A DNA stretch of 64,000 nt from Streptomyces sp. NRRL S-87 (GTDB lineage: Bacteria; Actinomycetota; Actinomycetes; Streptomycetales; Streptomycetaceae), in the NCBI RefSeq assembly GCF_000719335.1, contig NZ_JOGB01000025.1, positions 1 to 64,000 on the forward strand, given 5' to 3'. Below the pieces are notes generated by a model. It was given only the letters and a program-made list of their open reading frames with translations. It did no database searches and had not been told where the DNA came from. This document shows, in pieces, positions 41,485-50,603 of the stretch (positions are counted from its first letter, which is position 1; the number at the start of each line of letters is the position of its first letter). Made by a program: the position numbers and the translations under genes.

Positions 41485-41757
41485 ATGCCCATAAGCGCGA
41501 GCGAGGCCCGCAAGACCCTGTTCCCCCTCATCGAGCGGGTGAACAACGACCACACCCCGGTCCGCATCAGCTCCAAGGCCGGGGACGCGGTCCTGATGTC
41601 GGCCGACGACTACGACTCGTGGCAGGAGACCGTCCACCTCCTGCGCTCCCCCGCCAACGCCCGCCGCCTGATGGAGGCCGTCGCCCGCGACCGCGCCTCC
41701 GCCGGCGACGTCACCAAGAGCATGGAAGAGCTGCACGGCCTGGCCGGCGAGCAGTGA
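41485..41757 (+). CDS. YefM/Phd-type antitoxin, orphan
   Basis: This 90-aa antitoxin is of the YefM family (MPISASEARKTLFPLIERVN, then VRISSKAGDAVLMSADDYDSWQETVHLLRSP, written in two parts), with a C-terminal toxin-binding segment. The ATG at 41485 gives the typical family start. Its stop codon overlaps a GTG that opens the YoeB-type toxin frame (GTGA), the normal coupling in these modules. The toxin is reduced to a stump, so the antitoxin is orphaned. It may survive as a regulator or to neutralise related toxins elsewhere. Confidence 0.88.
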   Translation: MPISASEARKTLFPLIERVNNDHTPVRISSKAGDAVLMSADDYDSWQETVHLLRSPANARRLMEAVARDRASAGDVTKSMEELHGLAGEQ

Positions 41758-41897
41758 GGAGCGTCCCTTTCGACCCCGACGCCTGGGAGGACTTCCAGTC
41801 TCGGACTGAGACGCCCCCGCCCGCCCCGGCCGGGGCCGGACATGACGAAGGCCCCGCCGCCCCGGAGGGCTGCGGGGCCTTCGCCCACATGGGATGA
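41754..41897 (+). pseudogene. Truncated YoeB/Txe toxin remnant
   Basis: The GTG at 41754 begins VRSVPFDPDAWEDFQ, the conserved start of YoeB-type mRNA interferases. At about 41799 the frame switches to unrelated Pro/Ala/Gly-rich sequence, and it ends at 41897. The catalytic regions (KPEPLKG, SRRI..EHRLVY of the family) are absent. The break lies about 100 bp from the 3' end of ssrA, a classic integration site, which suggests a past insertion or deletion event. Confidence 0.75.
41847..41882 (-). terminator. Terminator downstream of ssrA
   Basis: GAAGGCCCCGC (41847-41857) pairs with GCGGGGCCTTC (41872-41882), an 11-bp stem starting 16 bp beyond the tmRNA 3' end. Confidence 0.8.
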
Positions 41898-41898
41898 G

Positions 41899-42287
41899 TG
41901 GAGATGGCGGGAATCGAACCCGCGTCCAACGGTGCAAAAGGAGGGCTTCTCCGAGCGCAGTCCGCTTCGATTTTCTCGGCCCCGGAGATCACGCGGACAA
42001 GTCTCCGACGGGCTCAGTCACTGTTTGGTTTCCCTCCGACCCCCGTGACCGGGGTTAGAGGTTTAGATCCCTAATTGACGCCAGGATCCGGGTCGGGATC
42101 GAGCCCGGGCTGACGCTCCTCACAGAGGCTTCTGCTCGTTACCTGAATCAGGCAGCGAGGGCGAAGCGGGAGTTATCGCTCTTGGTGTTGGCGATTATTT
42201 TTTGCGACACAGGGTTAACGAGATCATTGCCGCTTCCTCGGCTCGCTTCCCCTACTTCGACATCCGCTGTCGAAACCGATCATCCCC
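41899..42287 (-). ncRNA. ssrA: Transfer-messenger RNA (tmRNA)
   Basis: This 389-nt tmRNA rescues stalled ribosomes together with SmpB. The 5' end GGGGATGATCGGTTTCGACA pairs with CATCTCC at the 3' end to make the tRNA-like acceptor. The T-arm is GCGGGTTCGATTCCCGC. The tag reading frame at 42148-42192 encodes ANTKSDNSRFALAA followed by TGA. CCA is not encoded. A terminator follows, and smpB lies 154 bp upstream on the same strand. The tag is shorter than that usually listed for S. coelicolor (ANTKRDSSQQAFALAA). Confidence 0.95.
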
Positions 42288-42441
42288 ATGTTGATTTATC
42301 AAGCTGCGCCCCCACGCGTGAGGCACAGGGCACATCGTACAGAAACAACGCACGACCGTGCCAGCCTATTCCGGGTCGGCCGCCGGGCCGGGCACCGGCA
42401 CACCACCGGAACACCGCCGGCACGACCACCGCGCCCGGCGG

Positions 42442-42927
42442 TCAGAGCGTGCCGCGCTCCTTGCGCTTGACGGCCGAGATGGCGCGGGCCGTCTCGCGGC
42501 GGTCCTGCTTCTCGCGCAGCGTCTGGCGCTTGTCGTACTCCTTCTTGCCCTTCGCCAGCGCGATCTCGCACTTGGCCCGGCCGTCCTTGAAGTACAGCGA
42601 GAGGGGCACGATCGTGTGACCCGTCTCCTGCGCCTTCGACTCCAGCTTGTCGATCTCGACCCGGTGGAGCAGCAGCTTCCGCTTGCGGCGGGCGCTGTGG
42701 TTGGTCCAGGTGCCCTGGCTGTACTCCGGCACGTGCACGTTGTGCAGCCACGCCTCGTGGCCGTCGATCTGCACGAAGCCGTCCACCAGCGAGGCCCGGC
42801 CCTGGCGCAGCGACTTGACCTCGGTGCCGGTCAGGACGAGACCGCACTCGTAGGTGTCGATGATCGCGTAGTCGTGCCGCGCCTTCTTGTTCTGGGCGAT
42901 CAGCTTCCGCCCTTTTTCCTTAGCCAT
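42442..42927 (-). CDS. smpB: SsrA-binding protein SmpB
   Basis: This 161-aa protein binds tmRNA and places it in stalled ribosomes. Family blocks are complete: [60 protein letters not shown] and the basic C-terminal tail. It lies 18 bp after ctpA and upstream of ssrA on the same strand, so the ftsE-ftsX-ctpA-smpB genes are likely one transcript. Confidence 0.96.
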   Translation of the reverse strand: MAKEKGRKLIAQNKKARHDYAIIDTYECGLVLTGTEVKSLRQGRASLVDGFVQIDGHEAWLHNVHVPEYSQGTWTNHSARRKRKLLLHRVEIDKLESKAQETGHTIVPLSLYFKDGRAKCEIALAKGKKEYDKRQTLREKQDRRETARAISAVKRKERGTL

Positions 42928-42945
42928 AGTGCGGTCATTTTCGCA

Positions 42946-44205
42946 CTACGGGGCGGCCCCGAGGCCACCCAATACTCCTCGCGCCCGCTCCTCCGCGCCG
43001 TCCGCCGCCACCAGGTCGGGACTGATCCCCCTGCCGTCCAGGCTGCGGCCCGACGGAGTGCGGTAGTGGCCCACGGTCAGCTCGGCCACCGAGCCGTCCG
43101 GCAGCTCGGTCGGCATCTGCACCGAGCCCTTGCCGAAGGTCCGGGTGCCGACCGTCACCGCCCGTCCGCGGTCCTGCAGGGCGCCGGTGACGAGCTCGGC
43201 CGCGCTCATCGTCCCGCCGTCGATCAGGGCCACCAGCGGCCGCCGGGTGTCGCCGCCCCGGTCCGCGTAGAGGGCCCGCTGGGCTCCGCGGACGTCGTAC
43301 GTGGCCACCAGGCCGCCGTCGAGGAAGGCGGAGGCGGCGGCGACGGCCTCGGTGACCAGGCCGCCGCGGTTGCCGCGCAGGTCGAGCAGCACCCCGGCGC
43401 CCGCCGGAGCCGTGCGCACGGCCTCGCGGACCCGCGCGCCGGAGCCCTTGGTGAAGGACCCGACCTTGATCATCACGACCCCGCCCGACAGCCGCGTCAC
43501 GGTCACCGGTTCGCTGCTGAGCCGTTCCCGGACCAGGGTCTCGGTCCACGTGCGCGCGCCGCGCCGCAGGACGAGGACCACGGGCGTACCGGCTCCGGCG
43601 CGCTGCGCGTCGCCGCGCAGGAGCGCGACCACCTGGCCGGGCCGCAGGCCCGTGGCGCGGTGCCCGTCGACGCTCTCCAGCAGGTCCCCGGCCCGTACGC
43701 CGGCCCGTGCGGCGGGTCCGCCGGCCTGCACCCGGGCCACCCGGACGACGCCGTCCCGGCCGCGCTCGACGAAGATCCCGACGCCGGTGTAGTGGCCGTC
43801 GAGGGCCTGCTCGAACTCGGCGTACTCGGCATGGTCGTAGACCGCGCCCCAGCGGTCGCCGCTGCGGCTGACCACGTCCTCGGCGGCCTGCTTGCCGGAC
43901 TTGCCGTCGGCCACGGCCGCGGCGGCGGCCCGCTCGACCGCGTCGCGGTAGGCGGCGGGGTCGACGTCCGACGGCACCGCCGGCGTACGCCCCTGGGCGC
44001 CCGTACGCCCCCCGGCCTCGGCGGAGGGCGCCGGCGGGAGTTCGCGGTCCCACCAGCCGCCGGCGGCCGCGGTCCCGAGCACGCCGAGTAAGACCCACGT
44101 CAAAGCGGCCCCGCGACGCAGGTCGCGGGGCCGGACACAGAAGGCTGAGCCACCCGGCATGGGGCCGAGTCTAGGACAACCCCCGGCGCGGAACCGGCGG
44201 TTCAC
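42946..44205 (-). CDS. ctpA: Carboxy-terminal processing protease, S41 family
   Basis: This 419-aa secreted or membrane-anchored protease has an N-terminal membrane segment (LTWVLLGVLGTAAAGGWW), a PDZ domain (GVGIFVERGRDGVVRVARVQ onward) and a catalytic S41 core with Ser in GGTMSAAELVTGAL and Lys in TRTFGKGSVQ. The GTG at 44205 has a GGGAG ribosome-binding site at 7-bp spacing; the ATG at 44160 has none, so the longer form is preferred. It lies 22 bp after ftsX. Confidence 0.9.
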   Translation of the reverse strand: MNRRFRAGGCPRLGPMPGGSAFCVRPRDLRRGAALTWVLLGVLGTAAAGGWWDRELPPAPSAEAGGRTGAQGRTPAVPSDVDPAAYRDAVERAAAAAVADGKSGKQAAEDVVSRSGDRWGAVYDHAEYAEFEQALDGHYTGVGIFVERGRDGVVRVARVQAGGPAARAGVRAGDLLESVDGHRATGLRPGQVVALLRGDAQRAGAGTPVVLVLRRGARTWTETLVRERLSSEPVTVTRLSGGVVMIKVGSFTKGSGARVREAVRTAPAGAGVLLDLRGNRGGLVTEAVAAASAFLDGGLVATYDVRGAQRALYADRGGDTRRPLVALIDGGTMSAAELVTGALQDRGRAVTVGTRTFGKGSVQMPTELPDGSVAELTVGHYRTPSGRSLDGRGISPDLVAADGAEERARGVLGGLGAAP

Positions 44206-44227
44206 GGTTCCGCTCCCGGGGCGCTCG

Positions 44228-45151
44228 TCACACCTTCAGGTACTTGCGCAGGGCGACGAAGGCCGCCATGGCTGGCATCAGCAGGCCGATGGCGAGCACC
44301 AGCGGCAGCTTGGTGACGACGTGGTCCCAGCCGATGAAGTTGATCAGCTCGAGCTTCTTCGACAGCGAGACGCCGTGGTCGATCACGAAGTACTGGCCGC
44401 AGACCAGCATCCCGCAGGCCACGAAGGCGCCGATGAGCCCGGCGAACGCGGCCTCGGCGATGAACGGCATCTGGATGTAGAAGCTGGAGGCGCCGACCAG
44501 CCGCATGATCCCGGTCTCCCGCCGACGGCTGAACGCCGAGACGCGCACCGTGTTGACGATCAGCAGCAGGGCGACGACGAGCATCACGAGCATGACGCCG
44601 AGCGCGGCCTTGTTGAGGATGTCGAGCAGCGAGAAGAGGTTGTCGAGGACACCGCGCTGGTCCTGCACCGACTGGACGCCGTCCCGGCCGGCGAAGGCGG
44701 TGGTGATGACCTTGTACTTCTCGGGGTCCTTGAGCTTGACCCGGAACGACTCCTGCATCTGGTCCGGGGTGACCGAGGTGACCAGCGGGGAGTCGCCGAA
44801 CTGCTCCTTGTAGTGCTTGTAGGCCTGGTCGGCGGACTCGTACTGGACCGTCTCGACCAGGTCCATCTTCTTGAGGTCGGCCTCGATCTGCTTCTTCTGG
44901 TCGGGGGTCACCGCACCCTTGGTGCAGGTGGGGCTCCCGCCGGTCTCCGCCTCGTTCTTGTTGCAGAGGAAGATCGAGACGTTGACCTTGTCGTACCAGT
45001 AGCCCTTCATGGTGCTGACCTGGTCCCGCATCAGCAGGGAACCGCCGAACAGGGCCAGCGACAGGGCGACGGAGATGACGACCGCGAAGGTCATCGTGAG
45101 ATTGCGGCGGAGACCGACGCCGATCTCCGACAGGACGAACTGGGCGCGCAT
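44228..45151 (-). CDS. ftsX: Cell-division ABC-type permease FtsX
   Basis: This 307-aa inner-membrane protein has four segments: one near residue 22, a large extracytoplasmic domain of about 130 residues with two cysteines (IFLCNKNEAET, PTCTKGA), then three clustered segments. FtsEX transmits an ATPase signal to wall hydrolases during division. It follows ftsE by 36 bp. In Streptomyces, where vegetative division is dispensable, the pair probably acts in sporulation septation or wall turnover. Confidence 0.95.
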   Translation of the reverse strand: MRAQFVLSEIGVGLRRNLTMTFAVVISVALSLALFGGSLLMRDQVSTMKGYWYDKVNVSIFLCNKNEAETGGSPTCTKGAVTPDQKKQIEADLKKMDLVETVQYESADQAYKHYKEQFGDSPLVTSVTPDQMQESFRVKLKDPEKYKVITTAFAGRDGVQSVQDQRGVLDNLFSLLDILNKAALGVMLVMLVVALLLIVNTVRVSAFSRRRETGIMRLVGASSFYIQMPFIAEAAFAGLIGAFVACGMLVCGQYFVIDHGVSLSKKLELINFIGWDHVVTKLPLVLAIGLLMPAMAAFVALRKYLKV

Positions 45152-45187
45152 GGCGTCCTTTCAGTGCTGGGGTTCAGACGCCGCGCG

Positions 45188-45877
45188 TCAGTGCTGGTAG
45201 CCGTAGACGCCGCGGGACTGGTCGCGGACGAGTCGGCCCTGTTCGAGTTCGATGACGCGCTTGCGCATCTGGTCGACGATCTGCTGGTCGTGCGTCGCCA
45301 TGATCACGGTGGTGCCGGTCCGGTTGATCCGGTCCAGCAGCTTCATGATGCCGACGGAGGTCTGGGGGTCGAGGTTGCCGGTGGGCTCGTCCGCGATCAG
45401 CAGCTTCGGACGGTTCACGAAGGCGCGGGCGATCGCCACGCGCTGCTGCTCACCACCGGAGAGCTCGCCGGGCATGCGGTCCTCCTTGCCGCCCAGGCCG
45501 ACCAGGTCGAGGACCTGCGGCACGGCCTTGCGGATCTCGCCGCGCGGCTTGCCGATGACCTCCTGGGCGAAGGCGACGTTCTGCGCCACCGTCTTGTTGG
45601 GCAGGAGGCGGAAGTCCTGGAAGACGGTCCCCAGTTGGCGCCGCATGTGCGGCACCTTCCAGTTGGAGAGTCTGGCGAGGTCCTTGCCGAGCACGTGCAC
45701 CTGGCCGTGGCTGGCCCGCTCCTCGCGGAGGATCAGCCGCAGGAAGGTGGACTTGCCCGAGCCGGAGGAGCCGACGAGGAAGACGAACTCGCCCTTCTCG
45801 ATCTCGAGGGACACGTCCCGCAGGGCGGGGCGGTTCTGCTTCGGGTAGGACTTGGAGACGCTGTCGAATCGGATCAC
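45188..45877 (-). CDS. ftsE: Cell-division ATP-binding protein FtsE
   Basis: This 229-aa ABC ATPase has Walker [10 protein letters not shown], signature [12 protein letters not shown], Walker [13 protein letters not shown] and H-loop THDQQ. The start is the GTG at 45877 ([15 protein letters not shown]); the upstream open frame is not family-like. It pairs with FtsX in the membrane. The shared upstream region (45878-46124) drives it divergently from the zinc-ribbon gene. Confidence 0.95.
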   Translation of the reverse strand: MIRFDSVSKSYPKQNRPALRDVSLEIEKGEFVFLVGSSGSGKSTFLRLILREERASHGQVHVLGKDLARLSNWKVPHMRRQLGTVFQDFRLLPNKTVAQNVAFAQEVIGKPRGEIRKAVPQVLDLVGLGGKEDRMPGELSGGEQQRVAIARAFVNRPKLLIADEPTGNLDPQTSVGIMKLLDRINRTGTTVIMATHDQQIVDQMRKRVIELEQGRLVRDQSRGVYGYQH

Positions 45878-46124
45878 GGGTGCACCACGGTCGGCCGGGA
45901 GTAGGTGTGCGTGACCATACGCGACCCGGCGCGAGGGTGGCAGCCTGCGACCGGAGATGCCTGATATGTCCCCGTTATCTGTGCGGATACGTCCGGTGCG
46001 CGGGCGGCCGGGGTGGCGATTGCCCCGACGGGCCGCGCCGAATGTCGCGGGAGCTGGCACAGTGGTAGTGGGAACCGTCCCGTTCCCGACAGCGTTCTGT
46101 GGAGGGACGAGAGGAGGATGGCGC

Positions 46125-46307
46125 ATGACATATGACCGGCTCGTGTGCGCGAACTGCGCGGCACCCGTGAGCGAGGGTCGCTGCCCGGTGTGCCGGGCGA
46201 ACCGGGAGCGCCTCCAGCAGGAGAGCCCCTTCGCCGGTCTCAACCCGATGGCGCTCGTCGCGCTCCTCGCGGTCCTGGCGGCCGCCGTGGCCCTGCTCGC
46301 GCGCTGA
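46125..46307 (+). CDS. Small zinc-ribbon membrane protein
   Basis: In this 60-aa protein, two CxxC pairs ([20 protein letters not shown]) form a probable zinc ribbon. A C-terminal hydrophobic helix ([20 protein letters not shown]) follows. The ATG at 46125 has a GAGGAGG ribosome-binding site 7 bp upstream. It is divergent from ftsE and convergent with prfB, with a strong terminator between. Function unknown. Confidence 0.85.
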   Translation: MTYDRLVCANCAAPVSEGRCPVCRANRERLQQESPFAGLNPMALVALLAVLAAAVALLAR

Positions 46308-46388
46308 CCAGCGCGTTCCGCGCGTCAGCGACGGCTTCGCGGGGATGCGGGCGCAGCTCGCCCATCACGCCGATCGTATGCAGGTAGC

Positions 46389-46425
46389 GGAAAGGGCCCG
46401 GAAGCATCGCTTCCGGGCCCTTTCC
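46389..46425. terminator. Bidirectional terminator between zinc-ribbon gene and prfB
   Basis: A perfect 16-bp stem (GGAAAGGGCCCGGAAG with its complement) has the 5-nt loop CATCG and C/T and A tracts on both sides. It is one of the strongest hairpins in the window. Confidence 0.92.
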
Positions 46426-46490
46426 CCTACCTGCCTGCCGCCTGCTCGCGCGGGTCCGCGCCAGGCTCGTCCGCGTCAGGCTCGTCCGCG

Positions 46491-47603
46491 TCAGCTCTGG
46501 ACGGTCTCCTGCTGCTTGCGCCAGCGGATGCCCGCCTCCAGGAAGCCGTCGATCTCGCCGTCGAGCACGGCCTGCGGGTTGCCGACCTCGAACTCGGTGC
46601 GCAGGTCCTTGACCATCTGGTACGGGTGCAGGACGTAGGAGCGCATCTGGTTGCCCCAGGAGCTGCCGCCGTCCTTGAGCGCGTCCATCTTGGCCTGCTC
46701 CTCCTGGCGGCGCCGCTCGAGCAGCTTGGCCTGGAGGACGTTCATGGCGCTGGCCTTGTTCTGGATCTGCGAGCGCTCGTTCTGGCAGGAGACCACGATG
46801 CCGGTCGGGAGGTGCGTGATGCGCACGGCCGAGTCGGTCGTGTTGACGCCCTGGCCGCCGGGGCCGGAGGCGCGGTAGACGTCCACGCGCAGCTCGGACT
46901 CGTCGATCTCGACGTGGTCGCTGGTCTCGACGACCGGGAGCACCTCGACGCCCGCGAAGGAGGTCTGGCGGCGGCCCTGGTTGTCGAAGGGCGAGATGCG
47001 CACCAGGCGGTGGGTGCCCTGCTCGACGGAGAGCGTGCCGTAGGCGTACGGGGCCTTGACCACGAAGGTGGTCGACTTGATGCCGGCCTCTTCCGCGTAC
47101 GAGGTCTCGTACACCTCGGTCGCGTAGCCGTGCCGCTCGGCCCAGCGCAGGTACATGCGCTGGAGGCGCTCGGCGAAGTCGGAGGCGTCCACGCCACCGG
47201 CCTCGGCGCGGATGTTGACCAGCGCCTCGCGCTCGGCGTACTCGCCGGAGAGCAGGGTGCGGACCTCCATCTCGTCCAGCGCCTTGCGCACGGCGACGAG
47301 CTCGGCCTCGGCCTCGGCGCGGGTGTCCGCGTCGTCCATCTCCTCCGCGAGGTCGAAGAGGACCGCGAGGTCGTCGATGCGGCCGCGCAGGGTCTCGGTC
47401 TTGCGGACCTCGGCCTGGAGGTGCGAAAGCTTGCTCGTGATCTTCTGGGCGGCCTCCGGGTCGTCCCACAGGGACGGGGCGGCGGCCTGCTCCTCGAGCA
47501 CGGCAATGTCTGCCCTCATCTTGTCGAGGTCCAGGACGGCCTCGATCGACCCCATGGTCGAGGAGAGGGACTTCAGCTCTTCGGAAACATCGACGACTGC
47601 CAC
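46491..47603 (-). CDS. prfB: Peptide chain release factor 2
   Basis: This 370-aa factor terminates translation at UGA and UAA codons. The stop-codon recognition tripeptide SPF is in [11 protein letters not shown], and the peptidyl-hydrolysis motif is in [16 protein letters not shown]. The GTG at 47603 gives [14 protein letters not shown]. The reading frame is continuous near codon 25, so the programmed +1 frameshift known from E. coli is absent. A strong terminator lies 66 bp downstream. Confidence 0.95.
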   Translation of the reverse strand: MAVVDVSEELKSLSSTMGSIEAVLDLDKMRADIAVLEEQAAAPSLWDDPEAAQKITSKLSHLQAEVRKTETLRGRIDDLAVLFDLAEEMDDADTRAEAEAELVAVRKALDEMEVRTLLSGEYAEREALVNIRAEAGGVDASDFAERLQRMYLRWAERHGYATEVYETSYAEEAGIKSTTFVVKAPYAYGTLSVEQGTHRLVRISPFDNQGRRQTSFAGVEVLPVVETSDHVEIDESELRVDVYRASGPGGQGVNTTDSAVRITHLPTGIVVSCQNERSQIQNKASAMNVLQAKLLERRRQEEQAKMDALKDGGSSWGNQMRSYVLHPYQMVKDLRTEFEVGNPQAVLDGEIDGFLEAGIRWRKQQETVQS

Positions 47604-47942
47604 GGGTCCAGCGTAACGGCTGCCGGGCCCGACGTTCCCCGGAGTACCACGACGGGGGCGCACCGGGGGCGCACGGGAGCGGCGCGCAGGCCGCCCCGGG
47701 GGTGCCGGGGAGGTGCGGCGGCGCCCGTCCGGGGGCCGTACGGAGCCCTCTCGGACCCCGGCCCCGCTGCCGCCCCGAGGCCCCCCACCTGCCGTCGGAC
47801 GGCCGTACGGAAGGTCACGAACCCGCATCTCGGGAGGCGCGCGGGAGCCCGGACCCCGGGTGCGACAAGGGGCGCGTCCGGTATACGGACGTACCTGTCC
47901 GCACCCGGGGCACCGGCGGGGGACCCGGCGTACCCTTCGCTT
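47604..47942. other. Intergenic region between prfB and leader peptide gene
   Basis: No gene is supported. Features are an inverted repeat CGTCCG-GTATA-CGGACG at 47875-47891 and the probable -10 box of the leader peptide at 47931-47936. Confidence 0.55.
47931..47936 (+). promoter_or_regulatory. Probable -10 box for a leaderless transcript
   Basis: TACCCT matches TANNNT and lies 6 bp upstream of the ATG at 47943. This spacing places the transcription start on the A of the start codon. There is no ribosome-binding site, and a canonical -35 box is not evident. Confidence 0.55.
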
Positions 47943-48020
47943 ATGACTCTTCTGCTCGTGATGCGACGCCACGTGGACTACATGCGCGTCACCACCATGA
48001 GCTGTCAGCCGCCGGACTGA
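47943..48020 (+). CDS. Putative leader peptide, 25 aa (RRHVD type)
   Basis: The peptide is [19 protein letters not shown] followed by SCQPPD. The RRHVD core followed by R and a late cysteine matches short actinobacterial leader peptides found before sulfur and other metabolic genes. The ATG has no ribosome-binding site but a well-placed -10 box, so a leaderless mRNA is likely. An 8-bp hairpin lies 50-80 bp downstream, and the oxygenase gene begins 147 bp after the stop. Translation-dependent attenuation, possibly sensing cysteine, is inferred. Confidence 0.75.
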   Translation: MTLLLVMRRHVDYMRVTTMSCQPPD

Positions 48021-48070
48021 ACCTCAGCTTTCCTTTCCGTCTGCTTCGGTCCTGTTCCGCGGTCACGCAG

Positions 48071-48100
48071 CCCACGGCCCCTACCCCTTCACGCCGTGGG
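48071..48100 (+). promoter_or_regulatory. Candidate attenuator hairpin
   Basis: CCCACGGC (48071-48078) pairs with GCCGTGGG (48093-48100) across a 14-nt loop, followed by a pyrimidine-rich tccctcctc. It lies between the leader peptide stop and the oxygenase start. Confidence 0.45.
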
Positions 48101-48167
48101 TCCCTCCTCGCCGCGCCCCGCCACCCTTGGGGGAACAGGGCCCCGTGACATCCGAAACGGAGCCGTC

Positions 48168-49187
48168 ATGTCGTCCGCGCACCCCTCCTCCTCCCTCACC
48201 TCCTCCCTCCCGGTCCTCGACCTCTCCCTGGCCGACGATCCCGCCACCCGCGAGGACTTCCGCCGGCAGCTGCACGCGGCGGCCCGCGACACCGGGTTCC
48301 TGCACCTGACCGGCCACGGCGTGAGCGAGGCCGAGATGGCCCGCATCCTTGATGTGACCAGGGCGTTCTTCGCCCTGCCGGAGGCAGACCGGCTGGCTGT
48401 CAGCAACCTGAACTCCCCGCACTTCCGCGGCTACACCCGCATCGGCCACGAGCTCACCGGCGGCGCCTCCGACTGGCGCGACCAGCTCGACGTGGGCGCC
48501 GAGCGGGCCGCCCCGGCCGTCGGGCCGGCCGACCCGGCGTACCTGTGGCTGGAGGGGCCGAACCAGTGGCCCGAGGCGCTGCCGGAGCTGCGGACGGTGG
48601 TGCTGGACTGGCAGCGGCGGCTGGCGGCGGTCGCGCACCGGCTGCTGCAGGAGCTGCTCGCCTCGATCGGGGCGCCCGCGGACTTCTTCGACGCCGCCTT
48701 CGACCGGCCCCACCTGCACACCAAGCTGATCCGCTACCCCGGGTCCGCGCCGTCGGGCGCCGACCAGGGTGTGGGCGCGCACAAGGACTACGGGTTCCTG
48801 ACTCTGCTGCTGCAGGACTCGGTGGGCGGCCTCCAGGTCGTCAAGGACGGCGGATTCGTGGACGTGCCGCCGCTGCCGGGGGCGTTCGTGGTGAACCTGG
48901 GTGAGCTGCTGGAGATCGCGACGGAGGGGTACCTGACCGCCACGGACCACCGGGTGGTGAGCCCTCCTGGTGCGACGGAACGTTTCTCTGTGCCGTTCTT
49001 CTACAACCCGCGGCTCGACGCCGTGATCGACACCGTCCCGGGCGACTACCTGGCGCACGCGCCGGGCGTCGCGCACGACGCGTCGAACCCGCTGCACGCG
49101 GAGTACGGCCGCAACGAGCTCAAGGGCTGGGTACGGGCCCACCCCGCGGTAGCCCGCAAGTGGCACCCGGAGCTCCTCGCGGCGTAA
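48168..49187 (+). CDS. Isopenicillin N synthase-like 2-oxoglutarate/Fe(II) oxygenase
   Basis: This 339-aa cytoplasmic non-haem iron oxygenase has the facial triad HxD in GAHKDYGFLTLLLQD and His in TATDHRVVSPPG. The RxS cosubstrate site is in ERFSVPFFYNP. The N-terminal DIOX_N segment starts LPVLDLSLADDPATREDF. The ATG at 48168 has GGAG 5 bp upstream. It follows the RRHVD-type leader peptide and appears to be the only gene of the transcript. The family includes enzymes of antibiotic and plant-like metabolism; the substrate here is unknown. Confidence 0.88.
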   Translation: MSSAHPSSSLTSSLPVLDLSLADDPATREDFRRQLHAAARDTGFLHLTGHGVSEAEMARILDVTRAFFALPEADRLAVSNLNSPHFRGYTRIGHELTGGASDWRDQLDVGAERAAPAVGPADPAYLWLEGPNQWPEALPELRTVVLDWQRRLAAVAHRLLQELLASIGAPADFFDAAFDRPHLHTKLIRYPGSAPSGADQGVGAHKDYGFLTLLLQDSVGGLQVVKDGGFVDVPPLPGAFVVNLGELLEIATEGYLTATDHRVVSPPGATERFSVPFFYNPRLDAVIDTVPGDYLAHAPGVAHDASNPLHAEYGRNELKGWVRAHPAVARKWHPELLAA

Positions 49188-49328
49188 CCCCGACGCCGCC
49201 GCCCCCGGGACTCCGCCCCGCCGCCGCGCCTCGAACGCCGGCGGGGCCGGAACTGCCACCGGCACATCCGGCCCGCGCGGCGTTTGAGCGCACCCGGCGC
49301 GCAGCGCCAGGGCCCGGAGTCGGGAGGG

Positions 49329-50603
49329 TCAGGGGGTCGAGGGGGCCGAGCGCTCCGTGCCGGAAGAGGGCGGCGCGGACGAGTCGTCCGCGGAGGCGGC
49401 CAGCCACCCGACCCCGACCGCCGCGGCGAGCAGCAGCGACACCGTCGTCAGGACGAGCCGCCGCTTGCGGACCGCGTCCGCCCGGTGCCGCGCGGACCCC
49501 GGCCTCGGCGCCCCCGCCGCCCGCGGCACCCGGGCCGTCCCGAGCGCCCCGCCCGCGAGCTCGTCGGGCCCGGGCACCCGCATCGAGGTGTGCGTGTCGC
49601 GGTTGGAGTCCGCCGAGGAGCCCCGCACCAGCGGCACCGCCCCGCGCCGCCGCACCGGCTCGCCGTCCCCGGCGGCCTGCGGCGCCTCGTCGTGCGCCGG
49701 CTCCCGCTCCTCCTCCACGTCGTCCGGCTCGTCCACGTCCAGCGGCGGCATCCCCGCCAGCATCGGCAGCAGGTCCCGCAGCCGCACGGACAGCTCGGAG
49801 GCCCGCAGCCGGGACGCGGGGGCCTTGGCCAGGCACTGGACCATCAGCTGCCACAGCTCGTCGGGGATGCCGGGCAGCGGGACGACGGTCTCCGTGACGT
49901 GCCGGCGCAGCACCGCCCCGGGGTGCCCGCCGCCGAACGGCGTGAATCCGGCGAGCAGCTCGTAGAGCACCGTCGCGAGGGCGTAGATGTCCACCGCCGC
50001 CCGCGGCGGCAGGCCCTCGACGATCTCGGGCGCGAGGTAGTCGGGCGTACCGATGATCCGCGTCCGGGAGGAGGTCGGCCCGGACGTGCCGGCCCCCGCC
50101 CGCGCGGGCGTGTCGATCAGCTTGGCCACGCCGAAGTCGGTGAGCAGCGCCGGGTGCGCCCCGCCGGGGCCGAGCGGCCCCTGCATGTCGAGGAGGACGT
50201 TCTCCGGTTTGACGTCGCGGTGCACCACGCCGGCCCGGTGCGCGAAGGCGAGCGCGTCGGCCACGTCGGCCACGATCGCGACCGCGGCCTCGGGGGCCAG
50301 CCGGCGCTCGCGGTCGAGCCGGGTGCGCAGGTCCGTACCGCGGACGAGGTCCATGACGAGCGCGAGGTCGTCGCCGTCCACGACGAGGTCGCGCACGCCC
50401 ACGACGTTCGGGTGGTCGAGGCCGAGCAGCGCGCTGCGCTCCTGGACGAAACGGCCGACCAGCTCCTGGTCGGACGCGAGGTCTTCGCGGAGCAGCTTGA
50501 CGGCGACGGGCCCGTCCGGCCCCTCGCCCAGCCACACCGTGCCGGCACTGCCGCGCCCCAGGATCTGGTGGGCGGTGTACCGGCTGCCGATCTTCCGTGC
50601 CAC
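49329..50603 (-). CDS. pkaB: Eukaryotic-type Ser/Thr protein kinase PkaB
   Basis: This 424-aa membrane kinase has an N-lobe with VAVKLLRED, catalytic HRDVKPENVLL, DFG in LLTDFGVAKL and APE in YLAPEIVEG. A juxtamembrane acidic linker leads to one membrane segment near residue 384 (LVLTTVSLLLAAAVGVGWLA) and a short extracytoplasmic tail. The GTG at 50603 has GAGGGA upstream. It lies 302 bp downstream of a second kinase on the same strand, next to prfB, the order known for S. coelicolor pkaB and pkaA. Confidence 0.92.
   Translation of the reverse strand: MARKIGSRYTAHQILGRGSAGTVWLGEGPDGPVAVKLLREDLASDQELVGRFVQERSALLGLDHPNVVGVRDLVVDGDDLALVMDLVRGTDLRTRLDRERRLAPEAAVAIVADVADALAFAHRAGVVHRDVKPENVLLDMQGPLGPGGAHPALLTDFGVAKLIDTPARAGAGTSGPTSSRTRIIGTPDYLAPEIVEGLPPRAAVDIYALATVLYELLAGFTPFGGGHPGAVLRRHVTETVVPLPGIPDELWQLMVQCLAKAPASRLRASELSVRLRDLLPMLAGMPPLDVDEPDDVEEEREPAHDEAPQAAGDGEPVRRRGAVPLVRGSSADSNRDTHTSMRVPGPDELAGGALGTARVPRAAGAPRPGSARHRADAVRKRRLVLTTVSLLLAAAVGVGWLAASADDSSAPPSSGTERSAPSTP

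Noticed and set aside
46491..47603. Programmed frameshift in prfB
   Set aside because: The frame is uninterrupted near codon 25, with no in-frame UGA and no slippery site.
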